A program made the translations under genes and the position numbers. A stretch of DNA of 64,000 nucleotides. Source: Albimonas donghaensis. GTDB lineage: Bacteria; Pseudomonadota; Alphaproteobacteria; Rhodobacterales; Rhodobacteraceae. Positions 53,927 through 62,562 of this stretch are shown piece after piece (the first letter of the stretch is position 1; every line of letters starts with the position of its first letter). Where the stretch lies: assembly GCF_900106695.1 (NCBI RefSeq), contig NZ_FNMZ01000006.1, positions 1 to 64,000 of the forward strand. The letters run 5' to 3'. The notes beneath the pieces are model-generated. The model saw nothing but the letters and a program-made list of their open reading frames with translations, did not search any database and was not told the origin of the DNA.

Positions 53927-55747
53927 TCAGGCGAAGACCCCGTGCAGGAACCACGCCCCGAGCCCGCCCGGCGCCGCGCCGCCGCGTTCCTCGAAGATCC
54001 ACAGCCGCTCGCCGGTCTCGGTCTCGATCCGCCAGTAATCCCGCGGCCCGCCGCGCCAGGCGGGGTCGTCCAGCCACCATTCCGGCGCGATCCGCTCGGG
54101 GCCCAGCGCATCGCGCACCCGCCGTTCGCCCCGGCGCCACACGAAGGCCTCCGGCGGGCGGGCGGGACGGGTCAGGCGGATCGGCTCGGGATCGAACAGC
54201 GCCAGCGGCCGGGCGCCGGGCGGGGCCACGGGGCGCCATCCCGTCGAAGGCGGCCCCGACCAGGCGGCGGCGGCGAGATGGGCGCATTTCTCCGGCAGGT
54301 AACTGTCGCCCGGTTGCAGACGGGTCAGACGCTCCAGCCCGATCCGCGCGCCCATCCGGCCGAGCAGGTCGGAGAAATCCGCCCCCCCGCCCGGGGCCAT
54401 GCGGGCCTGCGCCTCGGCCCTCGCCTCGAAATGCCCGCGCATCCGGCGGTCCGACAGGGGCTCGACCTGCACCGCCTCCAGCCGCACCGCGTCGACCCCG
54501 AACCCCGCGTCGAAGGCGTCCAGCGCCCGCTCGAACAGTCCCGCCAGCCGGGCCGGATCGCGCCCCGGCCGCGCCAGCCCCACCTCCTGCGCCTGCTCCC
54601 CCCCGTCCACCCGGCGGATGGCCAGCCGCAGGCGGCGCGCGCCCAGCGCCTCCGCCTCCAGCCGGGCGCAGAGCCGCTCCAGCAGCCGGGCCAGCGCGGC
54701 CTCCAGGTCGGCGCGCAGGCCGATGGGCTCGGGCAGGGTCAGGCGGGCGGCGTGGATGCGCGGCGGCGGGGCGGGAGAGACGGGTTCGGGCGCCGCCGCC
54801 AGCGCCTGATCGAGCCGCGCCGGAAGCTCCGCCCCGAAGCGGCGGGCGAGCGCCGCGCGGGGCATCCCGTAAAGGTCTCCCACGGCCCGCAGGCCCAGCC
54901 GCATCAGCGCCGCGACGGTGGCCGGCGGCAGGCGCAGGCAGGCCACCGGCAAGGGCGCGAGCGCGGCCCGCGACCCGCCGGGGGGGGCGATGGCCACGGG
55001 CGGCGCCTCGCCCCCGGCCTCCGCATCCCCGCCGCGCCGGGCGCGCGCCCAGCCGCCCCGCCGCTGCGTCCCGCGGGACGGCGCGCGCACCCGCGTCGCA
55101 TGGGCGTCCTGGCGGATGGCGTCGCCGGCGGCGTCGCGCGACGGGCCCGGCGTCTCGCCCCCATGGCGGGCCAGCGCCCAGGCGCCGCCGCGGCTGTCGG
55201 CGATCCCGGCCCGCGCGCTCAGCCCGAAATCCGCCAGTTCGCGCACCATGCGCGCCGCCATCTCCGCCTCTCCGCCGAACAGGTGCGCGCAGCCGGTGAT
55301 GTCCAGCGCCAGCCCCCCCTCGCCGCCGCGCTCGGGCGTGTCCTCCCACGCCTCCGCCGCCGCCCAGGGCGAGAACCGCTGCGCCCAGCGCAACAGGCCG
55401 GCGCGGAACCGCAGCTCCGCGCCGCGGTCCCGCATCCGGGTGGAGAGGTCGGGCAGCATCGCCCGCGCGTCGGCCAGCGCCATGCCGGGCGCGAGGCCCG
55501 CCGCCAGCGCCGCCCGGTTGACCGAGATCAGCCGCAGGCCCAAGGCGAGGTCCTCGGCCACCGCGAAAGGCGCCCAGCCCCCGTCCCTGCGCCCGCTCCC
55601 CCCGTCCCCGTCCCCGGCCCCGTCTCCGTCTCCGGCCGCGCCGTCCGCCTCCTCCGCCAACCCGTGATGGGCCATGCCCGGACGGCGCAGCTCACGCTCC
55701 GCGGCCAGGAGCGGCAACCAGAGGCAGAGGATGCGGCGTCGGGACAT
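53927..55747 (-). CDS. imuB: ImuB-type Y-family polymerase-like mutasome protein
   Basis: The 606-residue protein is related to Y-family DNA polymerases, with the N-terminal RRRILCLWLPLLAAERE and the segment LALDITGCAHLFGGE, where the usual catalytic Asp-Glu pair is not kept. Such ImuB proteins link ImuA and DnaE2 in SOS mutagenesis. The C-terminus has WRIETETGERLWIFEE and WFLHGVFA, as in ImuB. Two low-complexity inserts (33-56, Gly/Asp; 197-258, Arg/Gly/Ala) make it longer than usual (about 500). A LexA box lies 31 bases upstream. No imuA or dnaE2 gene is next to it. Confidence 0.87.
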   Translation of the reverse strand: MSRRRILCLWLPLLAAERELRRPGMAHHGLAEEADGAAGDGDGAGDGDGGSGRRDGGWAPFAVAEDLALGLRLISVNRAALAAGLAPGMALADARAMLPDLSTRMRDRGAELRFRAGLLRWAQRFSPWAAAEAWEDTPERGGEGGLALDITGCAHLFGGEAEMAARMVRELADFGLSARAGIADSRGGAWALARHGGETPGPSRDAAGDAIRQDAHATRVRAPSRGTQRRGGWARARRGGDAEAGGEAPPVAIAPPGGSRAALAPLPVACLRLPPATVAALMRLGLRAVGDLYGMPRAALARRFGAELPARLDQALAAAPEPVSPAPPPRIHAARLTLPEPIGLRADLEAALARLLERLCARLEAEALGARRLRLAIRRVDGGEQAQEVGLARPGRDPARLAGLFERALDAFDAGFGVDAVRLEAVQVEPLSDRRMRGHFEARAEAQARMAPGGGADFSDLLGRMGARIGLERLTRLQPGDSYLPEKCAHLAAAAWSGPPSTGWRPVAPPGARPLALFDPEPIRLTRPARPPEAFVWRRGERRVRDALGPERIAPEWWLDDPAWRGGPRDYWRIETETGERLWIFEERGGAAPGGLGAWFLHGVFA

Positions 55748-55777
55748 GCAGGGTCTCGGAGCGACTCAGGCGAGAAC

Positions 55778-55792
55778 GTTCTTGATATGTTC
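55778..55792 (-). promoter_or_regulatory. LexA (SOS) box upstream of imuB
   Basis: The sequence GTTC-TTGATAT-GTTC (reading GAAC-N7-GAAC on the imuB strand) is an exact match to the alphaproteobacterial LexA site, a direct repeat with seven-base spacing. It lies 31 bases before the imuB ATG in a locally AT-rich patch, a position where LexA would block the promoter. It predicts induction by DNA damage. Confidence 0.9.
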
Positions 55793-55996
55793 TCATTTTG
55801 CGCCCCCCGCATCCCGGAGTCGAGCCGCCCCCGGCCCCGCCCCTCTCCGCCAGCCGGAACCGCGCCCCGCCCCTCGACGCCCCTGCCAGGCGGACCGCTT
55901 CCGGGCGCCGCGCGCCGGCGCGACGGCCGGGCGTCCGCGCGGGCGGGCGGGTGGGGCGCGGACGGTCGGGCGGCGCGCCGGCGCGCCCCCGGCCGC

Positions 55997-56030
55997 GAAA
56001 AAGGCCGCCCCCCGGCAAGGGGGGCGGCCC
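55997..56030 (-). terminator. Rho-independent terminator of the TRAP transporter operon
   Basis: A perfect 11-bp stem (56003-56013 with 56019-56029) and five-base loop are followed on the minus strand by TTTTTCG. It lies 34 bases past the dctM stop. Confidence 0.92.
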
Positions 56031-56063
56031 GTGTTCCGCCGTCAGGCGACCCGGCGTTCCGGC

Positions 56064-58727
56064 TCAGAAGTTGAGCGACAGGTTCCGGTGCGAGGCCTCG
56101 CAGGCCGCCACCGCCAGCGCCACGTCGTTGGGCATCCGGTCCAGCGCCCGCACGCCGATGGAGCTGCCGATGCCGCCGACATAGGCCTGCAGCCCCGGCG
56201 CCAGCTCCTGCTCCGCCCGGCTCCGCCAGGCCAGCTCGGCGTCCAGCTCCGCGATCGCCTCATCCAGCGCGGCGCGGGCCAGATCCTCGTCCGGGTCGTC
56301 CGAGCGCAGGGTCTTGCGCGCGTCGTTGACCGCCGAGCGCACGTCCGAGGCGCCGTCGATCTCCCCCACCGCCGAGCGCAGCTCCGACACAGGGTCCACC
56401 AGGTCGGCGGGCGCCGCCTGGCCGATGCGGTCGCGGAACGCCTCCAGCGCCGGCCGGATGTCGCGCAGCGCGTCGACCGCCCGGATCAGCGTCAGCGTCT
56501 CCAGCGCCGGCGACGCGGCGTCCTCGCCGGCCCGACGATACTGGCGGCGCAGGTTCTGCTCCTCGCGGTTGATCTCGGCGAAGGTCTTGTAGGCCGCGTC
56601 CCACTCAGCCGGGATCCGGCCGCGCAGCTCCTCGGCCTCCAGCATCAGGGTCTCGATGCGGGCGGCCTTCTCGGCCTTCTCGGCCTCGATGCGCGGCCCC
56701 TCGCCGATGGTGCGGTTGATCGAGGTCTGAAGCTCCTTGGCCTCGGTCTCGGCCCGGCCGATGTCCCGCTCCAGCAGGCGCACCCGGTCATGCAGCGGAC
56801 GATACTCCACCGCCGCCGTCTGCACCCGGTCCGCCGCCTGCCCCGCCTCGGGCAGCAGGCGCAGGGCCTCCTCGGCGCTGTCGAAGCTCTCCGACAGGGC
56901 CTTCGCGGTCCGCTCCGGCAGGTAGGACAGATCCAGCCGCCGCGCGTCCGAGATGGCCGAGCGGATCGCCCCGCCATTGTCCTCGATCCGCGCCAGCGCG
57001 TCCTCCTCCAGGCACATCTGCAGACGCGGGTTGCGGGGCGGCGGCGCGGTCTCGGCCGTCAGCCCGACCCGGTTGGGCAGATAGTTCACCAGCGGCGGAT
57101 AGAGCCCGACCACCATCAGCCCGATCAGCTGCAGGGAGATGAAGGCGATCACCCCCTTGTAGATGTCGGTGGTCTTCACCGCGGCCGGCGCCACCCCGCG
57201 CAGGTAGAACAGCGCGAAGCCGAAGGGCGGCGTCAGGAACGAGGTCTGGATGTTGAGCCCGATCATCACCCCCAGCCAGACCGCGGTGATGTTCGCGGTC
57301 GGGTCGGCCAGCAGGATCGGCGCCACGATCGGCACCACGACCACCGCGATCTCGATGAAGTCGAGGAAGAACCCCAGCACGAAGATCACCGCCATGACGA
57401 TGACGAACTGGGTCCAGAACCCGCCGGGCAGCCCCTGCAGGAAGTGGCGCACGATCTCCTCGCCGCCGAAGGCGCGGAAGGCCGCGGTCAGCACCGCCGC
57501 GCCCAGCAGGATGATGAACACCAGGCTCGTGGTCTTGGCCGTCTCCAGCATCACGCCCTGCAGCGTCTGCTCGATGTTCATCACCCGGATGCCGGACCAG
57601 ACCAGCGACGCCAGCAGCGCCGCGGTGGCGGCCAGCGCCAGATACAGCCCGGTCTGGTCGTCCTCCGGCCCCAGCGCCTTGATGTTCAGGGACCAGTTCT
57701 CCCCGATCACGTAGAGCGCGATCAGCGACACCACCGCGATGATCGCCGGCGTGTAGGCGCCCGGCGCGTCCTCGCGCAGGCGGTAGCCCGCCATGATCAG
57801 CGCGCCCGCCGCGCCGATGGCGCCGGCCTGGTTCACCGTCGCCACGCCCGCGATGATCGATCCCAGCACCAGGAAGATCAGCGCCAGCGGCGGCACCAGG
57901 ATCAGGATGGTGCGGCCCCAGAAACGCGCGTTGCGCTCGCCCTCGAAGGGCACGGCGGGGGCCAGCTTGGGCCGCAGGATGGCGAAGCCGAGGATGAAGG
58001 CCATGTAGAGCCCCACCAGCAGCATCCCCGGCACGAAGGCGCCCAGGAACATCTCGCCCGCCGAGGTGCCGGACACGTCGAGCTCGGAGGGCATGGAGAT
58101 CTCGCCCGTCGCCGCCTTGTGCAGCGCCTTGCGCGCGTTCGACGCCTGGTCGGTGGCCGAGGCCAGCTGGTCGGCCAGGATGATCAGCACGATCGAGGGC
58201 GGAATGATCTGCCCCAGCGTGCCCGAGGCCGCGATGGTCCCCGTCGCCAGCGGCTTGGAATAGCCGTTGCGCATCATCGCGGGCAGCGAGATCAGGCCCA
58301 TCGCCACCACGGTCGCGCCGACGATGCCGGTGGTCGCCGCCAGCAGCGCGCCCACGAACACCACCGCGATGCCCAGCCCCCCCGGGATCGGGCCGAAGAG
58401 CTGGGCCATGGCGACCAGCAGGTCCTCGGCGATCTTGGACCGCTGCAGCATGATGCCCATGAAGATGAAGAGCGGAATCGCGATCAGCGTGTCCCGTTCG
58501 ACCTCCCAGTAGACCCCTCGCAGGTTGGTGACGCCGGCCGACAGCCACTGCGCCGGCCCTCCCACCGCGAAATAGGCGTCGGTCGTGCCCTCGAGCACAT
58601 AGCCGGTGAGCGCGGCGGCCGCGATGGCGATGATCGCCGAGCCCGGCAGCGCGAAGGCCACCGGAAACCCGGAGCCCAGCGCCAGGGCCATCAGCGCGAT
58701 CAGCACGAAGATGAAGACGACTTCCAT
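56064..58727 (-). CDS. dctM: TRAP transporter large permease with C-terminal soluble extension
   Basis: The first 555 residues or so are a DctM-type permease with many membrane helices; key segments are GSGFPVAFALPGSAIIAIAA, IPLFIFMGIMLQRSKIAEDL, ASGTLGQIIPPSIVLIILAD and NIQTSFLTPPFGFALFYLRG. The last 330 residues (about 556-887) are hydrophilic and helix-rich with heptad-like stretches (LLERDIGRAETEAKELQTSI) and acidic ends (RSDDPDEDLARAALDEAIAE). This makes it twice the usual size (about 430). It follows dctQ after 24 bases and uses Na+- or proton-driven uptake of a solute from the binding proteins. Confidence 0.9.
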   Translation of the reverse strand: MEVVFIFVLIALMALALGSGFPVAFALPGSAIIAIAAAALTGYVLEGTTDAYFAVGGPAQWLSAGVTNLRGVYWEVERDTLIAIPLFIFMGIMLQRSKIAEDLLVAMAQLFGPIPGGLGIAVVFVGALLAATTGIVGATVVAMGLISLPAMMRNGYSKPLATGTIAASGTLGQIIPPSIVLIILADQLASATDQASNARKALHKAATGEISMPSELDVSGTSAGEMFLGAFVPGMLLVGLYMAFILGFAILRPKLAPAVPFEGERNARFWGRTILILVPPLALIFLVLGSIIAGVATVNQAGAIGAAGALIMAGYRLREDAPGAYTPAIIAVVSLIALYVIGENWSLNIKALGPEDDQTGLYLALAATAALLASLVWSGIRVMNIEQTLQGVMLETAKTTSLVFIILLGAAVLTAAFRAFGGEEIVRHFLQGLPGGFWTQFVIVMAVIFVLGFFLDFIEIAVVVVPIVAPILLADPTANITAVWLGVMIGLNIQTSFLTPPFGFALFYLRGVAPAAVKTTDIYKGVIAFISLQLIGLMVVGLYPPLVNYLPNRVGLTAETAPPPRNPRLQMCLEEDALARIEDNGGAIRSAISDARRLDLSYLPERTAKALSESFDSAEEALRLLPEAGQAADRVQTAAVEYRPLHDRVRLLERDIGRAETEAKELQTSINRTIGEGPRIEAEKAEKAARIETLMLEAEELRGRIPAEWDAAYKTFAEINREEQNLRRQYRRAGEDAASPALETLTLIRAVDALRDIRPALEAFRDRIGQAAPADLVDPVSELRSAVGEIDGASDVRSAVNDARKTLRSDDPDEDLARAALDEAIAELDAELAWRSRAEQELAPGLQAYVGGIGSSIGVRALDRMPNDVALAVAACEASHRNLSLNF

Positions 58728-58751
58728 GTTCTACCCTATCCCTTGGCCGGC

Positions 58752-59762
58752 TCAGGACACCGAAGCGCCGTCATGCTCGCGCGCGCCCGGATCGCCACGG
58801 CGATCGGCGACGGCATCGAGCAGCATGGCGCAGAACTGGATCAGCATGGTCATGGCGAAGATCGCCAGGAACCCGGCCATGAGGTACTTGACGTACATCC
58901 CGAAGCCGGTCTGCGTGACCTCGAAATTCAGCAGCGGCGCCATGATGATCGACGTGCGCGAGGTCATCCCCAGCATCATGATCGTCCAGCACAGCACGAT
59001 CCCCAGGATCAGCGCGCCGATCGCGTTCACCAGCCCCTTGGTCCTGCTGGAGAAGCCCGCGTAGAACACGTCGACCCGCACATGCCCTTCCTCCAGCAGC
59101 GTGTAGGCGGAGGCGAACAGGAACAGCGCCGCGTACCAGAACCGCACCAGGTCGCCCATGAACGCCTGCTCATAGGCGAAGATGAAGCGGCTGAGCACGA
59201 TCATCAGCTCCGCCGCCACGATCAGCAGCGCCAGCCAGGTGAAGCCCAGGGTGCGGGTGAAGAAGGCGGTGACGAAGCCCAGGACCAGCAGCGGGATATG
59301 CACCGTCGGGCCGCGGAACAGCGGACGGGCCAGGTCGTTGGCCAGCGTCTCGCCGACCAGCACCGGCAGGATCTCCTCGACCCGCAGGAAGGAGATCACG
59401 GCGTCGACCAGCCCGACATAGAGCACCGCGAAGAAGGCGCCCCGGATCACCCAGGCGTTGAAGTCTGTGATGCGGTCCGCATCCTCGCGCAGGCCGATGA
59501 CCGGCGTGCGGAACACGAAGGCCGCCGCCGCCGCGATCCCGGCCGGATAAAGCAGCAGCAGCAGCCAGGCGCGGATGTCGCCGCCGCCGGCCAGCGCCTC
59601 GCCCGGGCCGGGCACGCCGACGATCAGCGTCAGCCAGGTCTCGAACACGAAAACGCCGAGGCAGAACAGGTTCGCCCAGGCGACGAACCGGAACAGCCGG
59701 TCCACACCGTCATTGCCGCCGGCGCGTCCGATGCGCCGGATGGGATCCGTGGCCGCGGTCAT
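58752..59762 (-). CDS. dctQ: TRAP transporter small permease, long form
   Basis: The 336-residue protein carries the DctQ features in its second half (RFWYAALFLFASAYTLLEEG, HVRVDVFYAGFSSRTKGLVN, DVxY motif) plus extra membrane helices in the first 180 residues. Typical DctQ proteins have about 170 residues and four helices. The ATG at 59762 has GGAGG five bases upstream and is preferred over a GTG four codons earlier. It is followed by dctM. Confidence 0.88.
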   Translation of the reverse strand: MTAATDPIRRIGRAGGNDGVDRLFRFVAWANLFCLGVFVFETWLTLIVGVPGPGEALAGGGDIRAWLLLLLYPAGIAAAAAFVFRTPVIGLREDADRITDFNAWVIRGAFFAVLYVGLVDAVISFLRVEEILPVLVGETLANDLARPLFRGPTVHIPLLVLGFVTAFFTRTLGFTWLALLIVAAELMIVLSRFIFAYEQAFMGDLVRFWYAALFLFASAYTLLEEGHVRVDVFYAGFSSRTKGLVNAIGALILGIVLCWTIMMLGMTSRTSIIMAPLLNFEVTQTGFGMYVKYLMAGFLAIFAMTMLIQFCAMLLDAVADRRGDPGAREHDGASVS

Positions 59763-59841
59763 CCGATCCTCCACCCCTGAAAACGTTTGGCGGAGCGGGG
59801 AAAACCCCCGCCCGCATCCGAAGTCAAGCGGAGACCGGCGT

Positions 59842-59864
59842 CCCGGCGCCCATAAGGCGCCGGG
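59842..59864 (-). other. Hairpin between TRAP binding protein and dctQ
   Basis: A perfect 9-bp stem CCCGGCGCC/GGCGCCGGG with a five-base loop and no T-run lies between the binding-protein gene and dctQ. Such hairpins often stabilise the 3' end of binding-protein mRNA so that it is made in excess over the permease. Confidence 0.55.
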
Positions 59865-59889
59865 CGATGCGGGCGGGACAGACCTGCGG

Positions 59890-60975
59890 TCAGACCCCCA
59901 GCACGCGGTTCCGCTCGTTGACGAAGGACGTCTCGAAGCCCTTCATGTAGCCGGCCAGTTCGCGCAGGTTCGACTGGAACGAGGCGTTGATGCGCTCGGC
60001 CAGATCCGAATGGGCGGCGGTCTCCTCGAAGACCTCCTCCGCCGCTTCGCCGAAGGCGTCCCACGTGTCCTCGGAGAAGTTGCGCAGCTCGACGCCGTTC
60101 TCCTCGACCATGCGCTGCAGGTACTGGCCGTTCAGCGCGTTGGACTCGTCGTAGGAATAGGCGAATTCCTGCTCGGTCGCCGCGTTGATCACCGCCTTCT
60201 CGAAGTCCGAGAGGCCGGCCCACCATTCCGCGTTCATGCCCAGCGCCATGCCGCCGGCCGGCTCGTGCATGCCGCCGGTGTAGTAGTGCTTGGCCGCGTC
60301 GAAGAATTTCATGAAGTAGTCGTTGTAGGGACCGACCCACTCCGTCGCCTCGATCGCGCCGGACACCAGCGACTCGTAGATCTGGCCGCCGGGCAGCGAC
60401 ACCACCGAGACGCCCAGCTTCGACATCACCGTGCCGCCGAGGCCCGGGATGCGCATTTTGAGCCCGCGGAGATCGTCCACCGACTCGATCTCCTTGTTGA
60501 ACCAGCCGCCGGCCTGCGCGCCGGTCGACCCCGCCGGCAGCGCCTTGACGCCGAATTCGCCCGACAGCTCGTCCCAGAGCTGCTGGCCGCCGCGGAACTT
60601 CAGCCAGGCCGAGTATTCCGGGTGCGTCATGCCGAACGGCACGGAGGAGAAATAGCTGAACGCCGGGTGCTTGCCGGCCCAGTAGTATTCCGCCGCCGAA
60701 TAGGCCTGGGCGTTGCCCGAGGCCACCTCGTCGAAGGCGTCGAACGCCCCGACCCGCTCGCCGGCCGCGAAATACTGGGTCACGATCGCGCCGCCCGACA
60801 GGGCGGTGATGCGGTCGGCCAGACGCTGCGCCGACATGCCCACGCCGGGAAAGTCCCGGGGCCAGGTCGAGACGATGATCATCTCGCGGCGCGCCTGCGC
60901 GACGGCCGGCGCGGCGAGCGTGGCGGCGGCGGCGCCGCCCAGCGCGGCGCCCCTCAGAAACTGGCGGCGTTCCAT
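59890..60975 (-). CDS. TRAP transporter substrate-binding protein, TakP-like (copy 1)
   Basis: The 361-residue protein has a Tat-type signal (MERRQFLRGAALGG, RRxFL) ending at VAQA. The mature part shows YYWAGKHPAFSYFSSVPFGM, QAGGWFNKEI, LKMRIPGLGG with the carboxylate-binding arginine, and ATEWVGPYNDYFMKF. These match TakP of Rhodobacter, which binds 2-oxo acids with a metal ion, so a 2-oxo acid or similar ligand is likely. GGAG precedes the ATG. It lies upstream of dctQM on the same strand. Confidence 0.9.
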   Translation of the reverse strand: MERRQFLRGAALGGAAAATLAAPAVAQARREMIIVSTWPRDFPGVGMSAQRLADRITALSGGAIVTQYFAAGERVGAFDAFDEVASGNAQAYSAAEYYWAGKHPAFSYFSSVPFGMTHPEYSAWLKFRGGQQLWDELSGEFGVKALPAGSTGAQAGGWFNKEIESVDDLRGLKMRIPGLGGTVMSKLGVSVVSLPGGQIYESLVSGAIEATEWVGPYNDYFMKFFDAAKHYYTGGMHEPAGGMALGMNAEWWAGLSDFEKAVINAATEQEFAYSYDESNALNGQYLQRMVEENGVELRNFSEDTWDAFGEAAEEVFEETAAHSDLAERINASFQSNLRELAGYMKGFETSFVNERNRVLGV

Positions 60976-61476
60976 GTCGAACTCCCTCGGAAGCGGATGA
61001 GGCCGGGCCGGACGCCCGCCCCTCGGACGGAAGCGGACCTAGCCGAGCCGTCGCGGCGTCACAATGCGCCGCCCGAGAGAATCCGAAGGAACCCATAGTA
61101 TTCCGCGCAATTTTCGGACAACATCCATGGGTCGCCGAAAAATGCCGTGGGGTCAGAGCGTTGAGTTGCCGCTGCGGCGCCCCCTCCGCGCCCGGGCGCG
61201 CCGAATCGCCCCGCCGGAGGCGGCGGGCCTCGGCGTCGGACGGTCCGGAACGGGCGTCGGTGTCGCGCATGGGCGGCTGCGTCCACGCCCCGTTTCGCCG
61301 CGCCACGGATCCCCGGGCGCCGGCGGCGCGGGACGCGCGCGCGACGGGCGGGAACCGGGATGCGCGGGCGCGGGGCGCCCTTCCCTTGAAACGAAAAGGC
61401 GGACGGCCCGACGCCGTCCCCCCGGATCTGTCAGCGGTGGCCGGCGCCGCGAGGACGCCGGCCGTTCGGGCGCGGC
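60976..61476 (-). other. Region between the two TRAP binding-protein genes
   Basis: This 501-base gap holds the terminator of the upstream gene (61391-61419), a GGCCGGCG/CGCCGGCC hairpin at about 61440-61463, and an AT-richer stretch (61070-61160) likely carrying the promoter of copy 1. No gene is seen; the open frames on both strands lack coding signs. Confidence 0.55.
61391..61419 (-). terminator. Rho-independent terminator of TRAP binding protein copy 2
   Basis: A perfect 7-bp stem GGACGGC/GCCGTCC (61401-61407 with 61413-61419) is followed on the minus strand by GCCTTTTCGTTTC. It separates the copy 2 transcript from the dctQM operon. Confidence 0.75.
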
Positions 61477-62562
61477 TCAGAGGCCGAGCACCCGGTTGCG
61501 CTGGTTCACGAAGCCGATCTCGAAGTTCTTCATGAAGCCGCCGATCTCCTTCAGGCTCGCCTGGAAATCGTCGTTGATCTTCGACGCGAGCGCGGAGTGA
61601 TCCGCCGTCTCCTCGAAGACCTCGGCCGAGGCCTCGCCGAACGCGTCCCAGACCTCGTCCGAGAAGTTCTCGACCTGCACGCCGTGCTCGTTGACCAGCT
61701 TGCCGAGGTAGACGCCGTTGTTGGCGATCGCCTCTTCGGCCTGGTTGGCGAGCTCTTCGTAGCAGGCGGCGGTCAGCATGGCCTGCTCCCACTCGGTGAG
61801 CGAGCCCCACCAGGAGGCGTTCATCCCGAAGGACAGCCCGCCGCCCGGCTCGTGCATGCCGGCGGTGTAGTAGTACTTGGCCGCTTCATAGAGCTTCATG
61901 AAGTAGTCGTTGTACGGCCCCACCCACTCGGTCGCCTCGATGGCGCCCGACACCAGGTTCTCGTAGATCTGGCCGCCGGGCAGCGACACGGTGGACACGC
62001 CCAGCTTCGACATCACCGAGCCGCCGAGGCCCGGAATGCGCATCTTGAGGCCCTTGAGGTCGTCCGGGGTCTCGATCAGCTTGTTGAACCAGCCGCCGGC
62101 CTGGGTGCCGGTGGCGCCGCAGGGCAGGCATTTCAGGCCGAACTCGCCGGCCAGCTCGTCCCACAGGGCCTGGCCGTTCTTGAACTTGATCCAGGCGTTC
62201 CACTCGGAGTTGGTCATGCCGAACGGCACCGAGGTGAAGTAACCCCAGGCCGGGTGCTTGCCGATCCAGTAGTAATCCGCGGCGATATAGGCCTGCGCGT
62301 TGCCCGACGCCACCTCGTCGAAGCTGTCGAAGGCGCCGACCCGCTCGCCGGCGGCGAAATACTGGGTGACGATCCGACCTTCGGTCAGCTCGGTGATGCG
62401 CGCGGCCAGCCGCTGAGCCGAGGTGCCCAGACCCGGGAAGTCCCGGCCCCAGGTGGAGACGATGATCATCTCCTTGCGGCTCTGCGCGATGGCGGGGGCG
62501 GCCAGACCGGCCGCGGCGACGCCGCCGAGCGCGGCGCCAGTCAGAAATTGGCGTCTTTCCAT
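61477..62562 (-). CDS. TRAP transporter substrate-binding protein, TakP-like (copy 2)
   Basis: This 361-residue paralogue of the downstream protein has the same Tat signal (MERRQFLTGAALGG) and the same ligand-site motifs (QAGGWFNKLI, LKMRIPGLGG, EWVGPYNDYFMK), differing in many surface residues and with CLPCGATGTQ where copy 1 has ALPAGSTGAQ. The ATG at 62562 follows GGAGGGACTC-like bases. It has its own terminator, so it is probably transcribed separately from copy 1 and dctQM. Confidence 0.9.
   Translation of the reverse strand: MERRQFLTGAALGGVAAAGLAAPAIAQSRKEMIIVSTWGRDFPGLGTSAQRLAARITELTEGRIVTQYFAAGERVGAFDSFDEVASGNAQAYIAADYYWIGKHPAWGYFTSVPFGMTNSEWNAWIKFKNGQALWDELAGEFGLKCLPCGATGTQAGGWFNKLIETPDDLKGLKMRIPGLGGSVMSKLGVSTVSLPGGQIYENLVSGAIEATEWVGPYNDYFMKLYEAAKYYYTAGMHEPGGGLSFGMNASWWGSLTEWEQAMLTAACYEELANQAEEAIANNGVYLGKLVNEHGVQVENFSDEVWDAFGEASAEVFEETADHSALASKINDDFQASLKEIGGFMKNFEIGFVNQRNRVLGL

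Larger units (their letters stand above)
55748..56063 (-). other. imuB promoter region and dctM 3' region
   Basis: This 316-base stretch holds the LexA box next to imuB and the dctM terminator at its far end. The middle has no supported gene; open frames there are GC-driven. Confidence 0.6.

Noticed and set aside
52317-55349. A 1010-codon minus-strand frame spanning trkH and part of imuB
   Set aside because: It overlaps two well-supported genes in the wrong frame or on the wrong strand and is low in complexity.
52127-56074. A 1315-codon plus-strand frame overlapping trkH and imuB
   Set aside because: Arg/Pro/Ala shadow frame with no domains; trkH in another frame is certain.
55674-59780. 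A 1368-codon plus-strand frame opposite the TRAP genes
   Set aside because: The Asp/His/Gln/Arg-rich composition is typical of an antisense shadow; the minus-strand permease genes are clear.
61064-61600. Plus-strand open frame between the two TRAP binding proteins
   Set aside because: Arg/Gly/Pro-rich, no ribosome site, overlaps a terminator and the 3' end of a real gene.
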